Positions 34,612-46,145 of a stretch of DNA of 64,000 bases are shown piece by piece (position 1 is the stretch's first letter; each line of letters opens with the position of its first letter). The notes beneath the pieces are model-generated. The model was not told the DNA's origin and ran no database searches. It was given only the letters and a program-made list of their open reading frames with translations. Both the position numbers and the translations under genes were made by a program. Origin of the DNA: Rosellinia necatrix (taxonomy: Eukaryota > Ascomycota > Sordariomycetes > Xylariales > Xylariaceae); assembly GCA_021209875.1 (NCBI GenBank), contig JAGYVD010000004.1, positions 4,811,001 to 4,875,000 of the forward strand, written 5' to 3'.

Positions 34612-35913
34612 TTAAGACCAGTTGCCGATGGTGATCTTCAGGTTGGTGGGGTTGGGGCCCGCAACCACACCGGCGGCGTTCTGGCCGCTGGGGTTAACAT
34701 CGTCGTAAGAGAACGCGTAGCCAATGCCGTCGGTCTCGTACTGGTGCACGATGCGGCTGTAGTGGCTGGTGGGGTTCACGGTGTAGTAGCTGTTGACGCC
34801 GAGCGAGGGCTGGACGTTGCCACCAGCAAGCAGCAGCGTGGAGCGAGTGAAAGCAGCGCAGAGACGGGGGACAACGGCGCGGTGGACATTGTTATCGCTG
34901 CCGATGATGGCGAAAGGACCGGAGTTGCAGCCCCAGATATCACCGACGGTAGGCTTGGGGTAAGATCGGTTGTCGCCGTTGCAGTTGAGCTGGTTGTTGG
35001 ACACACGGCAAGCAACAGTGCCGGCAGCGGCCTGTGTGTTGATCATGAGGTTCTCGTTGGAGTACTTGGCCCAGACCTGGTCAACGTAGCTGCTGTAGTA
35101 GTTGCCGAAAGAACCAGGGTTGCCCGACAGGTATAGGTTGGGTGCCAGGACACGAAGGGCTTGGCCGGACGAGCTAGTCTGGCAGAGTCGGTCCCAGATT
35201 TGACCATCAGCACGAGCCTGAGCCTTGACGCCATTGCAGATGTTGTTGACGGCACCGTTCTGAAGTCCCTTGACGATTTGCTGCTGACCACCGGCCAAAG
35301 TCAAGCCCATACCGAGGGGTAGACCAACGAAATCGACAAAGCTGATGTTGGCGTAGATGGTAGTTCCGTCGTAGTTGAACTCGATGAAACCCCACTGGAT
35401 TCCGGCCGAGGGGTCGGCAGGGTTGGCGGCCGAAGGCTCAACGATGGCGGAAACTCCGTTGCCGTCACGGACGGTGTAGAACTTCAGCTGTCCGCGAGCA
35501 AACCAAATCCGGGCAGAGATCAAGGCTTGGGGGAGGGTGATCTGGCTAGTGCCGCCCTTGTTGTTCAGCGGTATAGCAATGTTGGCGACAATCTCCTTGG
35601 GAACTCCAGTGCCGTCGGCCTGGGGGTACACATATTGGCCGTTGGCACCCAGGAGACAAGGCTTTCCTGAGGAGTCCCGTCCGGTGACGTACATGAACAT
35701 GCCGTTGTCGAAGTTGTTGACAATCGAGATGGGCAACGGCCCAGACCGGGCAGCCTTCGGATGGGAGACCAGGGTGGTGGTGCTGTTGAGGATGTTGTGC
35801 TCAGTGATGACAATATCATCAACGCCGCCGGGGCGTACAATAGTTGGACCAGCCATCGACTGGGCAACAAGGCCAGCCAAGGTGGCCGCAGCCAACCCGA
35901 AGAAACCGCGCAT
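34612..35913 (-). CDS. Secreted GH64 beta-1,3-glucanase
   Basis: Intronless, 433 aa. Residues 1-21 (MRGFFGLAAATLAGLVAQSMA) are a clear secretion signal, cut here only by its natural end. The mature protein matches glycoside hydrolase family 64: LPISIVNNFDNGMFMYVTGRD near the start, IQWGFIEFNYDG and YANISFVDFVGLPLGM in the middle, and DIWGCNSGPFAI then VPRLCAAFTRSTLL towards the end. Characterised GH64 enzymes act on long beta-1,3-glucan and release mainly laminaripentaose-sized products. The enzyme probably acts outside the cell on fungal or plant beta-1,3-glucan. The start at 35913 is chosen over the in-frame ATG at 35928 because it begins the signal peptide. Confidence 0.93.
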   Translation of the reverse strand: MRGFFGLAAATLAGLVAQSMAGPTIVRPGGVDDIVITEHNILNSTTTLVSHPKAARSGPLPISIVNNFDNGMFMYVTGRDSSGKPCLLGANGQYVYPQADGTGVPKEIVANIAIPLNNKGGTSQITLPQALISARIWFARGQLKFYTVRDGNGVSAIVEPSAANPADPSAGIQWGFIEFNYDGTTIYANISFVDFVGLPLGMGLTLAGGQQQIVKGLQNGAVNNICNGVKAQARADGQIWDRLCQTSSSGQALRVLAPNLYLSGNPGSFGNYYSSYVDQVWAKYSNENLMINTQAAAGTVACRVSNNQLNCNGDNRSYPKPTVGDIWGCNSGPFAIIGSDNNVHRAVVPRLCAAFTRSTLLLAGGNVQPSLGVNSYYTVNPTSHYSRIVHQYETDGIGYAFSYDDVNPSGQNAAGVVAGPNPTNLKITIGNWS

Positions 35914-38230
35914 GATGTCGCTTGTCAAGAAGACTTTGCGGGGAGATGGAGAGAAGATGGGATGAGACTTGTCGACTGATCAAGATGTTTCTAAGATGAC
36001 TCTCCCTTCATCTTATATACTAATCTCCTCCCATAACAACTCTTCATCCTTCATCAAAATCGCCGATCCGAGCACCGATATTAGCTGCCGTATTGGAACT
36101 CTGCGAGGTTCGCCGTCTCGGCAACCCGCCCTCCCCAAATGCCGGTGGGTGGTATAACCTTCCATTTCTGGCCTCAGGGAGTCTCTCCATGGCTGTTTAG
36201 TGGTTGTTATGTTTGTCATACCGCCGTACAAGGGCATAATTTCGCCGAAGTGGCCGGGACACCATCTTACGTGGTTTCAGCAAGGTTGTGGTTCGTATAT
36301 AGCTAGCTGTATCAAGGCAACATGTCCCAACCCATGATCGAACTTAACTTTGTTATAGCCCTCTCAGCAATCATACCCACCCATGCAGGAACAGTGGGAG
36401 CCAACGATTTGATATTTAGCGAGGGCTAGTCCACGCGCTGATCCGGGGTAGACCGAGGTGCCCCCTGTTGATCTACATCAATAACAGAGCCTCCTTCAAC
36501 ATCAGAACACCAAGTGAAAACAAAACATTGATATATCTAAGGAAGTTGACTAATAGTGAGACGAGTGTCGTAGAGGAAAGATATTATTTAGCCATCTAAG
36601 ACGATGAGTTGAAGAATTGGACGGGTAACCTAGTTGAATCCTGCCGCGACGATTTCCATATTGGAGTTAGAGATTCCTTATTGTGTCCCTTCCATCGGGT
36701 TCTCATTTTAGTTCCCCAGCTCACCCCACAGTTCTGAGCGTGCGCAAGCGCCAACCTACCTCAATATACCATATGCCATTCGGAGTAGACTAGGGGGGGT
36801 GGTAGATTTGATACCGAAACGCCGGAATGCTACACTTAGTAAAGAGATCACAGGACAATGCCGCCTCCTAGTAGTGTGCTCTATGGGTAACCAAGCATGT
36901 GAAATTCTCTCAAATATCTAATTTTTTAGATGCTTTTTTTTACGGCATTGCACGAAGTATATCGTATTCGAAACCGGTTTTGAGGCGACGGTTAGGCAGA
37001 CTGCAAAGTGAAACTTTCTTGCCGAGTAGAACCGCAACTATCGCGGTACATTAGAATATGCATAAAATCTCCTAGTGCCGGGCAACACGACCGAAAGAAG
37101 GTAAGTCTTCGAGAGCACAAGCGCATGGCGGCTTAAGGTTGGCTGGTTTACCGTGCGTGGTCAACGCGATATACGCCGAGAAGGCTAGCCGGCGTCGTCA
37201 CGGCTTTGCTAGGGATTGGGGGGGAGGGGTGTTTAGGGCCAAAGGCGACCACACTTCAGGAACTCTAGCTTCATAGCTGTCTTGGGGTTCCAGACCTCTC
37301 ACCCTACCAGGCTTGTTTGCTCTGCCTCCCATATGTGGTTAGCATTATGAGAATTTGAGGAAGGAGGATGCCATGTGACCTCTCACTTCTGGCCCCCGTA
37401 ATTCCCTGATCTCTCAATTGGTCAATCCAGTTGCCCTTTCGAGATGGTTCCCGGCGCTTGGCAACTGTATTGCCAACATCCTGTCTCTTCACGCCGAGAT
37501 ATTTATGAGAACATCACGCGCCCGGCGTGAACTATAGCCGCTCAAACCTACTGTTTGAAGCACAGAGGTGGGCAGGTTCAGAGTGGATGCAGGAAAGAAG
37601 GGAACCTGCTGGGATCACGATCCTATCGCGTTTAGTCTTATCGACAGAACTGGCGCCAAAATGGCAAAGCACTGTTACTAAATTCTTAGATATAGCTTAA
37701 TTTTCCCTCCTGGCTATTCGAATGTTTTAATTCGTACGTAAACCGGCACGGAGCGTGACTGCAAGGCTTCCGAGACATCGCCGAAGTGGCGACGAGTAGA
37801 TGATTATTTAACCGACTACACCCGTCTAACCTGATCACGATGGACCTATTGAAGAAGGAAAGCGGGAATAATGCTGACCTGGTCTTGTGTAAAACACGAG
37901 TGCTTTGGGGAATATGCCAAGCGCTCTACCTGCAACATAGACGAGATTGGGTCATGAGCGAAAGAACCTTGAGCTAAATGCATATATATCAATTCTTGGC
38001 TCATCATGCCACGTTCGGCGAGTTTTACTCGGAGTGGTCAGATTGATACCTCTTACCTGACTCATTCTCTTATTGAATAGTCGAACCATAAGTTGATTTA
38101 GGTTCAATCACGCCCTTGTTACTAACCACGAGGATATATCAATCTTCTCCTTCAACTCTTGGAGTAAGAGTGCGGATGTGGTAATAAGCACATGTTTGGA
38201 TACACGCCTTCTGAAATGTTGAATTAGTGG
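35914..38230. other. 2.3-kb intergenic region without recognised genes
   Basis: The part next to 35913 is the GH64 promoter. The rest has only ORFs below about 75 codons, uneven base composition and no recognisable protein, RNA or transposon signature. Confidence 0.5.
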
Positions 38231-39905
38231 TCACCGCTTTATGAGATGCTCTCTTAACAGGAATACCAAACAAATCCCGAGTCCCAGGCCTGACAGTCCA
38301 ACACCAAGGTACAAACCGCCTCTGTATCCCGCAAGTTGATCTCCGCGGCTAGTGTGCACTTCAACCGTGCCTGCAAAGCCTACACCAAGTGATATGGAAT
38401 AGTTGACGATTGTGTTAACAAGACTGGCACCAATCCCTTGGTGTTCTCTCTTGACGGCATCGGAGAGGATTAGAGTTGCTGCCGGAAAGCTCATGTCCAT
38501 ACCGAAGGGTATAACAATAGTGCAGACAAAGATCTGGCCCCAATAGATCTGGTCTGGTGGCACCGTCGCAACAAGTATAATACCAATCGTAAACGCGGCC
38601 AATGCTAGGGTCATAACCACAGGGGGCCTGATCTGAAAAGGGCCGAGTAGCATGCCGGTGATAATAGCTGCGATAGTGCCAGCAATAGCAAGGGGTGCTA
38701 GCCAAGCAACAGTCAGAAGTGGCGACAAATGTCGAACTTCTTGGAGAATCTGAACAAGATACAATATCCAAATGCCAAAGGTTGCCCATCCGCATGCTAC
38801 GGTCCCGAGAACAAAGGCAACATCGCCGTTCACAGCTGAGAAGGGTAGCAAGGGTTTCGCGGCGAATTTCACTTCAATCCAAACGAACACGCCGAAGATC
38901 AGTAAGCCGAGAACGAGGGGTACAATGGTTTCAGCTGTAGCCCAGCCTACTATGGGCGCTTGGTTCCATGCGAAGTTGAAGAGGACCAAGGATATCACGC
39001 CCGTTACAGCGCCAGGCAAGTCCAACTCTTCGTTCAGTCTCCGCCACGAATAACCGTCTGCGAAGGGGCTGCGCTTCTGTGGCGGCTCGGGTATGACGAC
39101 GTGTCCAAGTACAGCGAGCACGACGAGCCAAATGCCCAAGGCCCAAAAAGCCCACGGCCACCAAACAAGCGATAGGGCAGATGCAACGGCGGATCCTATA
39201 ATAGCCCCTACGGGCGCCACGGCGCCAAAGAAAGCGAAGACCATTGCTTTCCGGTGCCCCGGGGGATAGACGGAGCCCAAGATGGCAAGGGCGTTGGGTA
39301 GGCAGATGGCCGGGCCGATGCCCTGAAGGACGCGAGCGAAGACGATCAGGGTATAGTTGGAGTACACGCTCAGGCCTACAATGACGGACCACACGGCGAA
39401 CCAGACAAAGCCAATCAAGAGCATGTGCTTATATCCGAAGGCATCTCCGAGCCGTCCGGAGAATAGGATAAAAGTGCCGACGGTCAGGGAATAGCCGGCC
39501 ACGAGCCATGCGAGATGGCCCGGGTCGGTGACGTCAAATGAGCCGCCGATGGTGTGCAGGAGGAGCAGCGCCGAAGCAAACGAAGCCTCTGCCATTGGTC
39601 TTCTATTAGTTTTCGGTTGCTCATGACGCGGTAGAGTCGACGTAGACCCCCAATTCACACAAGCCACGGGAACGAGCCAGAGAGAAATAGATGGGAGCTT
39701 GCTTACGAGTACAGAACTGCGCCATGCACGCGACAAATACCATTAGGAACTCCCGAGGAAATGAGATATTTTCCGCCGGCCATATCGACTCGGCCCGGGA
39801 TCGTTGCGGCGCCATGTCCTCCCCCTCGGTGAGGCTCTTGCCGTCTTCACCCGCCGAAGACATTGCCAACGGGTCGGTGTTCTCGGCCGCCTCGCCCATA
39901 GCCAA
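38231..39905 (-). CDS. MFS transporter, DHA2-like drug/proton antiporter
   Basis: Major facilitator transporter of 518 aa in two exons (39905-39707 and 39588-38231; intron 118 nt). The junction restores CMAQFCT-QASFASALLLLHTIG. A hydrophilic N-terminal tail (~45 residues) precedes the first membrane span. MFS motif A is seen as GRLGDAFGYKHM and a motif C-like GAVAPVGAIIGSAVA lies in the fifth span. About fourteen hydrophobic segments can be counted, favouring the DHA2 group, which includes fungal aminotriazole/boron and toxin efflux pumps. The substrate is unknown. It stands alone between two spacers of more than 2 kb, so context gives no further clue. Confidence 0.9.
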
Positions 39906-42428
39906 TTTACGGATAACAGCAAAGGTGAGAAGATATCTGGGAGGAGGTAGGATAGTGGTAGGTGATCAGCATCTATATAAATTACTGTAACGGCATATCA
40001 AATGACCCCTGCGGCTTGGTACGGGTGGCGCCGACCATCCTCGCATCGACTCCACAACGGCGCCATATTGGATAGAATAATCAAACGCCACGAGAATTTG
40101 CCTTGTGGCTGACAGTAGCATAGCTTATAAATTAATACACAATGATGACAAGTCTTTATCAATCTCAATTGCTGCATTGATATATATCCGCGCAGGATCG
40201 GGTTAGGGGGTAACATCGGAGCTTTACCAATTACAACGCCATTGTTTCGGAACTAGTTAGTTAACTAGTCTTTCAGAAATACATCACTTATCCGCGGTGT
40301 CAAAAATAAGGGCGAAATCGGATATGTAAGTTCATCGGCTCGGCGTTAAGCCTGTTTAATACATAACTATGAAGTAGCCACATACGATGACTTAGAAATT
40401 GCGCGTTAAAGCAAATTTTTAGTGGAAGATATCCACATTAGTATTATCTAAGGAAGCTTGGCACTGACGCGTGTGCGAGTGAGATCATAACCCAAGCTGG
40501 GTACGCGTTAACTACTTGGCATTTAATGTTCGATAGCAAGGTGAATGCATACATAGTGTAGTGCGATTGATTGATTGAATAGCTTGGTAGAGCGAGTCTG
40601 GGTGTTGAAATGCTTAGGTAAACTAACCGCTAACACCATCTTTCATTCGACGATGCTAAATAAATATGCAGGTATTCTATTGCCTCTGAGTTGGTCCTTG
40701 CACACGCGCAGGCAACGAAGTCCAGATGTGCAGCTATGTATGAAGGTAGGTAGCTGTGCAGGATCACCTAGTACCCACATAGCGACAGAGTTGACGACAC
40801 TATCAGACGGTTTGTTTAATGATCTTTCGATTTTGTGAGCAATAACGACGATGTCCCGGTTTAGGCCACCTAGGATTATGGATTGGACAATGTGTTCGTT
40901 CCGAAGGGCCACAGCGAGGACTTCCGAGAGGGCAAAATTCAGGCACATTTTCTCAGTGGCAATTGAAGTCTCATGCATTGCTCGTAACTCCATCATAGCT
41001 AGGCAAGTCCATGACCAATTCATACATCCACAGTCACAAAAAAGACATCGTTTCAAATTTGATATGTTGTCATAGGACCTTGAAAGGCAACGGCGTCAGA
41101 AATTAGCTTACCTGTCAAGCGGTCGGGCTCCAATTCCGGATAACGCAGGCCTTCCATAGCAGAGTGGGAATCGCAACTCACAAGCAGATGTTGCCTGCCC
41201 CCAAACGCGATTCAAGCCCGTTCAACCCTCGACTTAGTTAAAAGACGCTCATGGCACCGACAGAACGAGTTTACCTGAATTAAAATATAGTGAAGATGAT
41301 GGTGTGGACGCGGTGGCTAGTTTACGAAGGTGAAACACGGATCCTCAATGGAGGTCCTTCTCCCATACGACCCCGCGCCCATCCAGCCCCAAAACAAAGA
41401 CCTTCTATTGGTTACACGTATCAAAATGAACAACCAATGATCACAATACCTCCTAGTGTTGTTCTATTGTAAAGCCGATGAATCACTCCGGACCAGAAAC
41501 AGCCCGGATTCACGGCGCGCGTAGCGCGGCTTAGGAAGGAATTGAAGTGAGGCACAGTTCTGTCATCTTTCCAGGGCCGTCGGTACCCTACGGCCCGGTG
41601 TGGTAGACAATTCGACTATAAAGTCAGCAACGCCATATCGCGCCGATATTACCGTTTGCCATGGCATCACGATGTTTGCATGATGCTAAATGGACACCAG
41701 GCGAGAGACTGGAGGTGTTTAACAAACGGTCCAAACAACGTGGCATAGCATGCACATTCTGATTGGAAATATCCCCGGAGCAGACTCTCTTTTATAGTCT
41801 GCAAATATGATATATTTCACATTCTGTCCCTTTGAAGTGAGTAAGCGGCTGACAAGCGGCAAGAAGTGATGAACGCCCAATCCGGTAATCTGGAGATAGA
41901 TTGCCGTGCTAATTTCGAGACTCCGATCCCACCAATCGAGCACCCTCGCACGGGGCTCCGTGACCAAAGCCGTGGGTACCAGGGATCTCTTAGCGCGTGG
42001 TCGATACCGGGTTTGCGGTTCCACGGATTCGAAAACCCCGTGGTCAGACTCCCTCATCGTAACATCGTGTCGAATCAGGGCATCGCCTGACGGATATTTT
42101 CACGTTCGCTCGAGCCCAAAAACGGCCCTCGGCCGGTAACCCGGCGCCTCGCTCCGAGCCCACGTGGGTTTACAACACAGAACTTTGACATCATGGTTAC
42201 GGGGGGGACCAGGGGTCGATAGAAGAAGATGTGAGGCCCAGTTGCTTGACGGACAATATGAGATGCTACAGGGGCGGACAAAAAAAAAAAAAACTGGCGG
42301 ATATATGTAAGGCAGACCCCCCCAAGACAATTGAATCCGGGAACTTCAATATTCGCGTATCTTTATTGTCGACAATTCGAGTGAGTCTCATACCCACCGG
42401 AGAGCCCCCTAAGTCCAAACCGCACAGC
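39906..42428. other. 2.5-kb intergenic region, no recognised gene
   Basis: The spacer lies between divergent starts of the MFS and AA9 genes. It holds an inverted repeat ACTAGTTA-TAACTAGT at 40252-40269. One 137-codon ORF (minus, 40643-41056) has no recognisable similarity and a plain composition; I do not call it. The stretch next to 42428 should be the AA9 promoter. Confidence 0.45.
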
Positions 42429-43656
42429 ATGAAGTCGAGCCTATACACAGCCGCCGCGGCCGCCGTGGCCATCGGCGCAACGACGGTCACCGCACACGCC
42501 ACATTCCAGGACCTCTGGATAAACGGCGTCGATTATATAAGTCTGCCCCTCGATCCCGCGAGCGGGCGAACTCCGACGAAGGCGCTAACACCCACAGCCA
42601 CGGAGCGAGCTGCGCCCGCCTGCCGCTCTCCAACTCGCCGGTGCAGGACGTGACGTCCAAGGACCTGGCGTGCAACGCGGGGACGTCGGCGGTGGCGGGG
42701 AAGTGCGCGGTGGCGGCGGGGGCGACGGTGACGGTGGAGATGCACCAGCAGCCGGGGGACCGGAAGTGCGCGAACGAGGCGATCGGCGGGGACCACCACG
42801 GGCCGGTGCAGGTGTACCTGGCGCCCGTGTCGGACGCGGCGAGCGCGGACGGGTCGGCCGCGTCGTGGTTCAAGATCTTCGCCGACGGCTGGGCCCGCAA
42901 CCCGGCCGGGTCCAACGGCGACGCCGACTTCTGGGGCACCAAGGACCTCAACGCCTGCTGCGGCCTCATGAGCGTCAAGATCCCCGCCGACATCGCCCCG
43001 GGGGACTACCTCCTGCGCGCCGAGGCCCTCGCCCTCCACTCCGCCGGCAGCGCCGGCCAGGGCCAGTTCTACATGACCTGCTACCAGCTCACCGTCACCG
43101 GCTCCGGCTCCGCGAAGCCCGCCGGCGTCAAGCTGCCGGGCGCCTACGCCGCGAGCGACCCCGGCATCCTCATCAACATCCACCAGCCCATGACCACGTA
43201 CGTCGCGCCGGGCCCCACAGGTGAGTTTAAAAAAAAAAAAACCATTTTCCCCGGCGGTAGCCCGTCCATCTTTGGCGTTTCGGCGCTCATTCGTGATGTT
43301 TATCGCATAGTGTACTCGGGCGGTTCGACGAAGAGCGCCGGCGGAGCCTGCGCGGCGTGCGAGTCGACCTGCGCGGTGGGCAGCAGCCCGACGACCTCGG
43401 CCGGGAGCGGCGGCGGTAGCGGGTCGACGATGACCACGACGACGAGGGCGGGGACGACCACGGGAGGCGGCTCCAGCCCGACAGGGTGCACCGCCGCTCT
43501 GTATGCGCAGTGCGGCGGGATCGGCTACACGGGATGCACGGCGTGTGCTGTAAGTCATATCAGTTTAATTATACCTACCCAGGGCGCGCTCGCTAATGAG
43601 ATTCATAGTCTGGAACCTGTAAAGTCCTGAACGACTACTACTCGCAATGCACTTAA
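42429..43656 (+). CDS. AA9 lytic polysaccharide monooxygenase with CBM1
   Basis: Secreted copper enzyme that cleaves cellulose or related glucans by oxidation. Signal peptide residues 1-22 end just before His23 (HATFQDLW), the N-terminal His of the copper brace. The second His is in GGDHHGPVQVYL, and DFWGTKDLNACCG and GDYLLRAEALALH are typical AA9 segments. A Ser/Thr/Gly-rich linker leads to a C-terminal CBM1 ([36 protein letters not shown] across intron 3). Exon 2 ends at 43220; exon 3 is 43311-43549 and exon 4 is 43609-43656. Intron 1 (about 42537-42605) lacks a normal donor. GT...AG at 42541-42605 gives VDYITSCARLP and 337 aa; AT...AC at 42537-42595 gives 339 aa. Intron 2 carries a poly-A run. 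The coding part is very GC-rich. Confidence 0.9.
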
Positions 43657-44016
43657 GGGGCTAGACCAGCGACCATATTACATTCTGCCGGAATATGTTT
43701 CAAGGCAGGATTTGTCAGCCTGTCTTGATATTATCAGAAAATCATGTATACCATAGTGAGCTGGGTGCAAGATCAACGATTTCTTATGAACCATATTTGT
43801 AAAAGATACGTCCTTTGAATTCGTGACACTAAAAGCTCACTGCCTCCTCTCTAAGCCACGAAGAATCTTTATATCCTCCACTGTTATATCGGGGTATCAT
43901 CGAATTAAAATAAGAAAATTATATTCATGGGAGCGCTCCTACAAAAATATCGGCTGGCAAAGATTACCAGCCTTCCAGTTCGGAGCGATACTTGCCGGAC
44001 TCGAAAGTAGTGGCAA
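43657..44016. other. Convergent 3' spacer between AA9 and permease
   Basis: About 360 bp of AT-rich sequence between two 3' ends. Nothing beyond expected 3' UTRs was recognised. Confidence 0.4.
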
Positions 44017-45782
44017 TTATGTCGGGGGGCCGACATAGTTCTTACGACCCCACGCGATATACCAGCCTAACGAGATTAAGGTGAAGCCGACGAAAACCAC
44101 GGGGGCGTAGTTAGCAAGACCAGGGTCAATAACCGGGACCGTAGTAGGCATGGAGAAAAGGGGTATCACGAGCAGAGTCCAAGCTAGCCACGGGTTAGCA
44201 TAGGCGCAACACGAACATTATTGAGGAAAAGGGTATGACGCACAAATGGAGACAATATTGCAGAACCAGCCAATTCTACCGAGATAAAAGGGGCCAGTTG
44301 CCACAGTCTTGCGATTTTCCAACATGCTAACAACGATAGGCACCGAATAGGCAGCCGTTAGAGCGATGACCCCGACACCAGAAAAGGCGTTGAATGCGGC
44401 GGCGGAACCAAAATAAATGAGTCCGAGGGCGATCTGAACCACCATGCTGAGCATCATGCCGTTAAGAGGCACATCGAGTTTAGGATGAACGACCTTCCAC
44501 CAACTCGAGCCAGGAATAGCACCGTCGCGGGAAAACCCAAAGATAGAGCGTGAGGTGGCCGTGGTGCACCCGATACCGCAGAGAACACCGAGCACGAGCA
44601 AAGGTACCAACAAGGCAAACGAGCCGCCCGGGCTGCCCACGGCGCTTTTGATGATGGCCGGGACGGGCTGGGCGAGCACGATCAGCTCTTGGATGTCGGG
44701 GAGAACGAACACGAGTGGAATGAGGGTGAGCAGGCCAGCAGCAAGGTTGAACAGGATGGTCAAAACCATAGCTTTGGGCACTTGGGTAGCAGGTACCCGG
44801 ACCTCTTCGCACATACTGTATAGCACATTAGCATTCATATGGGATGGCGTCATGTTGTGACCCCACAGAGAAAGAAAAAAAAAAAGGGGGGGGGGGCTTC
44901 TTACGAAATGATCATGCCGGTCGAAGATGTGGCATAAGCAGCATGTAGCAAACCTATGAAAAATGACCAGCCGGGCGTCCAACCCGAGTTACTCTCAAAA
45001 TGGCCAAATACGTAAGCAGCATCATGGCGACCATTTTTGGCGATAACCAGAACAACAATCAAGATAGCAACTACGCCTGCAAAGGTCCAGAATATGGCAA
45101 AAGTCTATCATGATGGGTCAGTTAGCATTCGGGAACCCACTTTCCAGAGGTAAAGGACGAAAAAAAAAAAAAAAAAGACAAGTCATACATCTAGGATGGG
45201 CAGCCATTTGTTGCACAGAGCGCATACGAGGTTACAGAGCAGCGTGAGGCCCAGGAAGATCAGAAACACTTGGTAGGGGTGGCCGGCCAAGACACTGCCG
45301 CCGTCAGCGGTCTCGAACACGTTGATGCAGCCGACCAGGAACAGGGCGGTGGCGAAGTTGACGGAGAGGGTGATGGTGATGTTGCCGACGACGTAGAGCC
45401 AGCCGCAGACCCAGGCGGCGAGGCGGCGGTAGCTCGCGGGGGCGAGCATGAAGGCCTGGTAGTAGACGCCGCCGGCGGTGGGGTAGACGCTCGTGATCTC
45501 GCCGAGCGAGGAGGCGACGCAGACGATGACGAGCGACACGCCGACCCAGCCCCAGATGATGTCGACGGGGCCGCCGCAGACGAGCGGGTAGTAGAGGGTG
45601 GTGGCGAGCCCGTAGGGGACCGAGGCCAGCACGAAGGACATGAAGGCCACCTGGAAGGTCGACCGGGTGCGCATCAGCTCGGGCTTGTAGCCGAGGGAGG
45701 TCAGCAGCAGGTCGGCCGACCCCTCGGCCGTGTCGTGGCTGTCATGTTCGCTGGCAACCATGGCTTCGGATTTCACACCCAT
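44017..45782 (-). CDS. GABA/choline-type APC permease, 4 exons
   Basis: Plasma-membrane transporter of the fungal amino-acid/choline (ACT) group of the APC superfamily, 510 aa. Exons: 45782-45189, 45104-44905, 44815-44244 and 44183-44017. The junctions restore LPILD-TFAIFWTFAGV, GMIIS-MCEEVRVPATQVPKAM and NIVSI-SWTLLVIPLF. Conserved parts include SLGEITSVYPTAGGVYYQAF in the third span and EEVRVPATQVPKAM before the seventh; about twelve spans are seen. The start at 45782 (MGVKSEAMVASE) is chosen because the open frame upstream has no family character. Introns 1 and 2 contain long A/T and C homopolymers. Substrates of relatives include GABA, other amino acids, choline and polyamines; which applies here cannot be told. 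Confidence 0.9.
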
Positions 45783-46078
45783 CTCGGCTCGCGGTGGCCT
45801 GTCTCGGCGTATCCCGCGTTCGCAAGTCGTGCAATGGCCCAAAGGGGGGGCAGCCGGCGACCTAGACGGAGGCGTGCCTAGGAGATGTGTAAGATGCTGC
45901 AAGAGGGATTCGTCACAGCTGTAGCCCCATGAGGGTTTTGCGGCGTTCCAAGTAGCATGGGCCGACGAACGTGATCGCAAAGGGAAGGGGGAGGGGAGGG
46001 GGGGTAAGGGTTGGAAGAGGTGAAGGAAAAAAGGCTAGCCAAATCAGAGACTAGACGATAACTAATATGAATGAGACG

Positions 46079-46145
46079 AATAGAAAGAGAGAGGGGAGAG
46101 AGAGGTAAGAGTGAGGGTAAGAGTGAGGGTGAGAGTCAGGGCGAC
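46079..46145. repeat. GA-rich tandem sequence
   Basis: Imperfect tandem units of GAGA and GAGTGAGGGT type upstream of the APC permease start. It may be part of the promoter or 5' UTR of that gene (the coding strand reads CT-rich). Confidence 0.6.

Noticed and set aside
40643..41056. 137-codon minus-strand ORF
   Set aside because: It has no similarity I recognise, no neighbours and no splice context; it could be chance in 64 kb.
42533..43558. 341-codon minus-strand ORF opposite the AA9 gene
   Set aside because: It is an Arg/Ala/Gly-rich antisense shadow of a GC-rich gene and crosses its intron.
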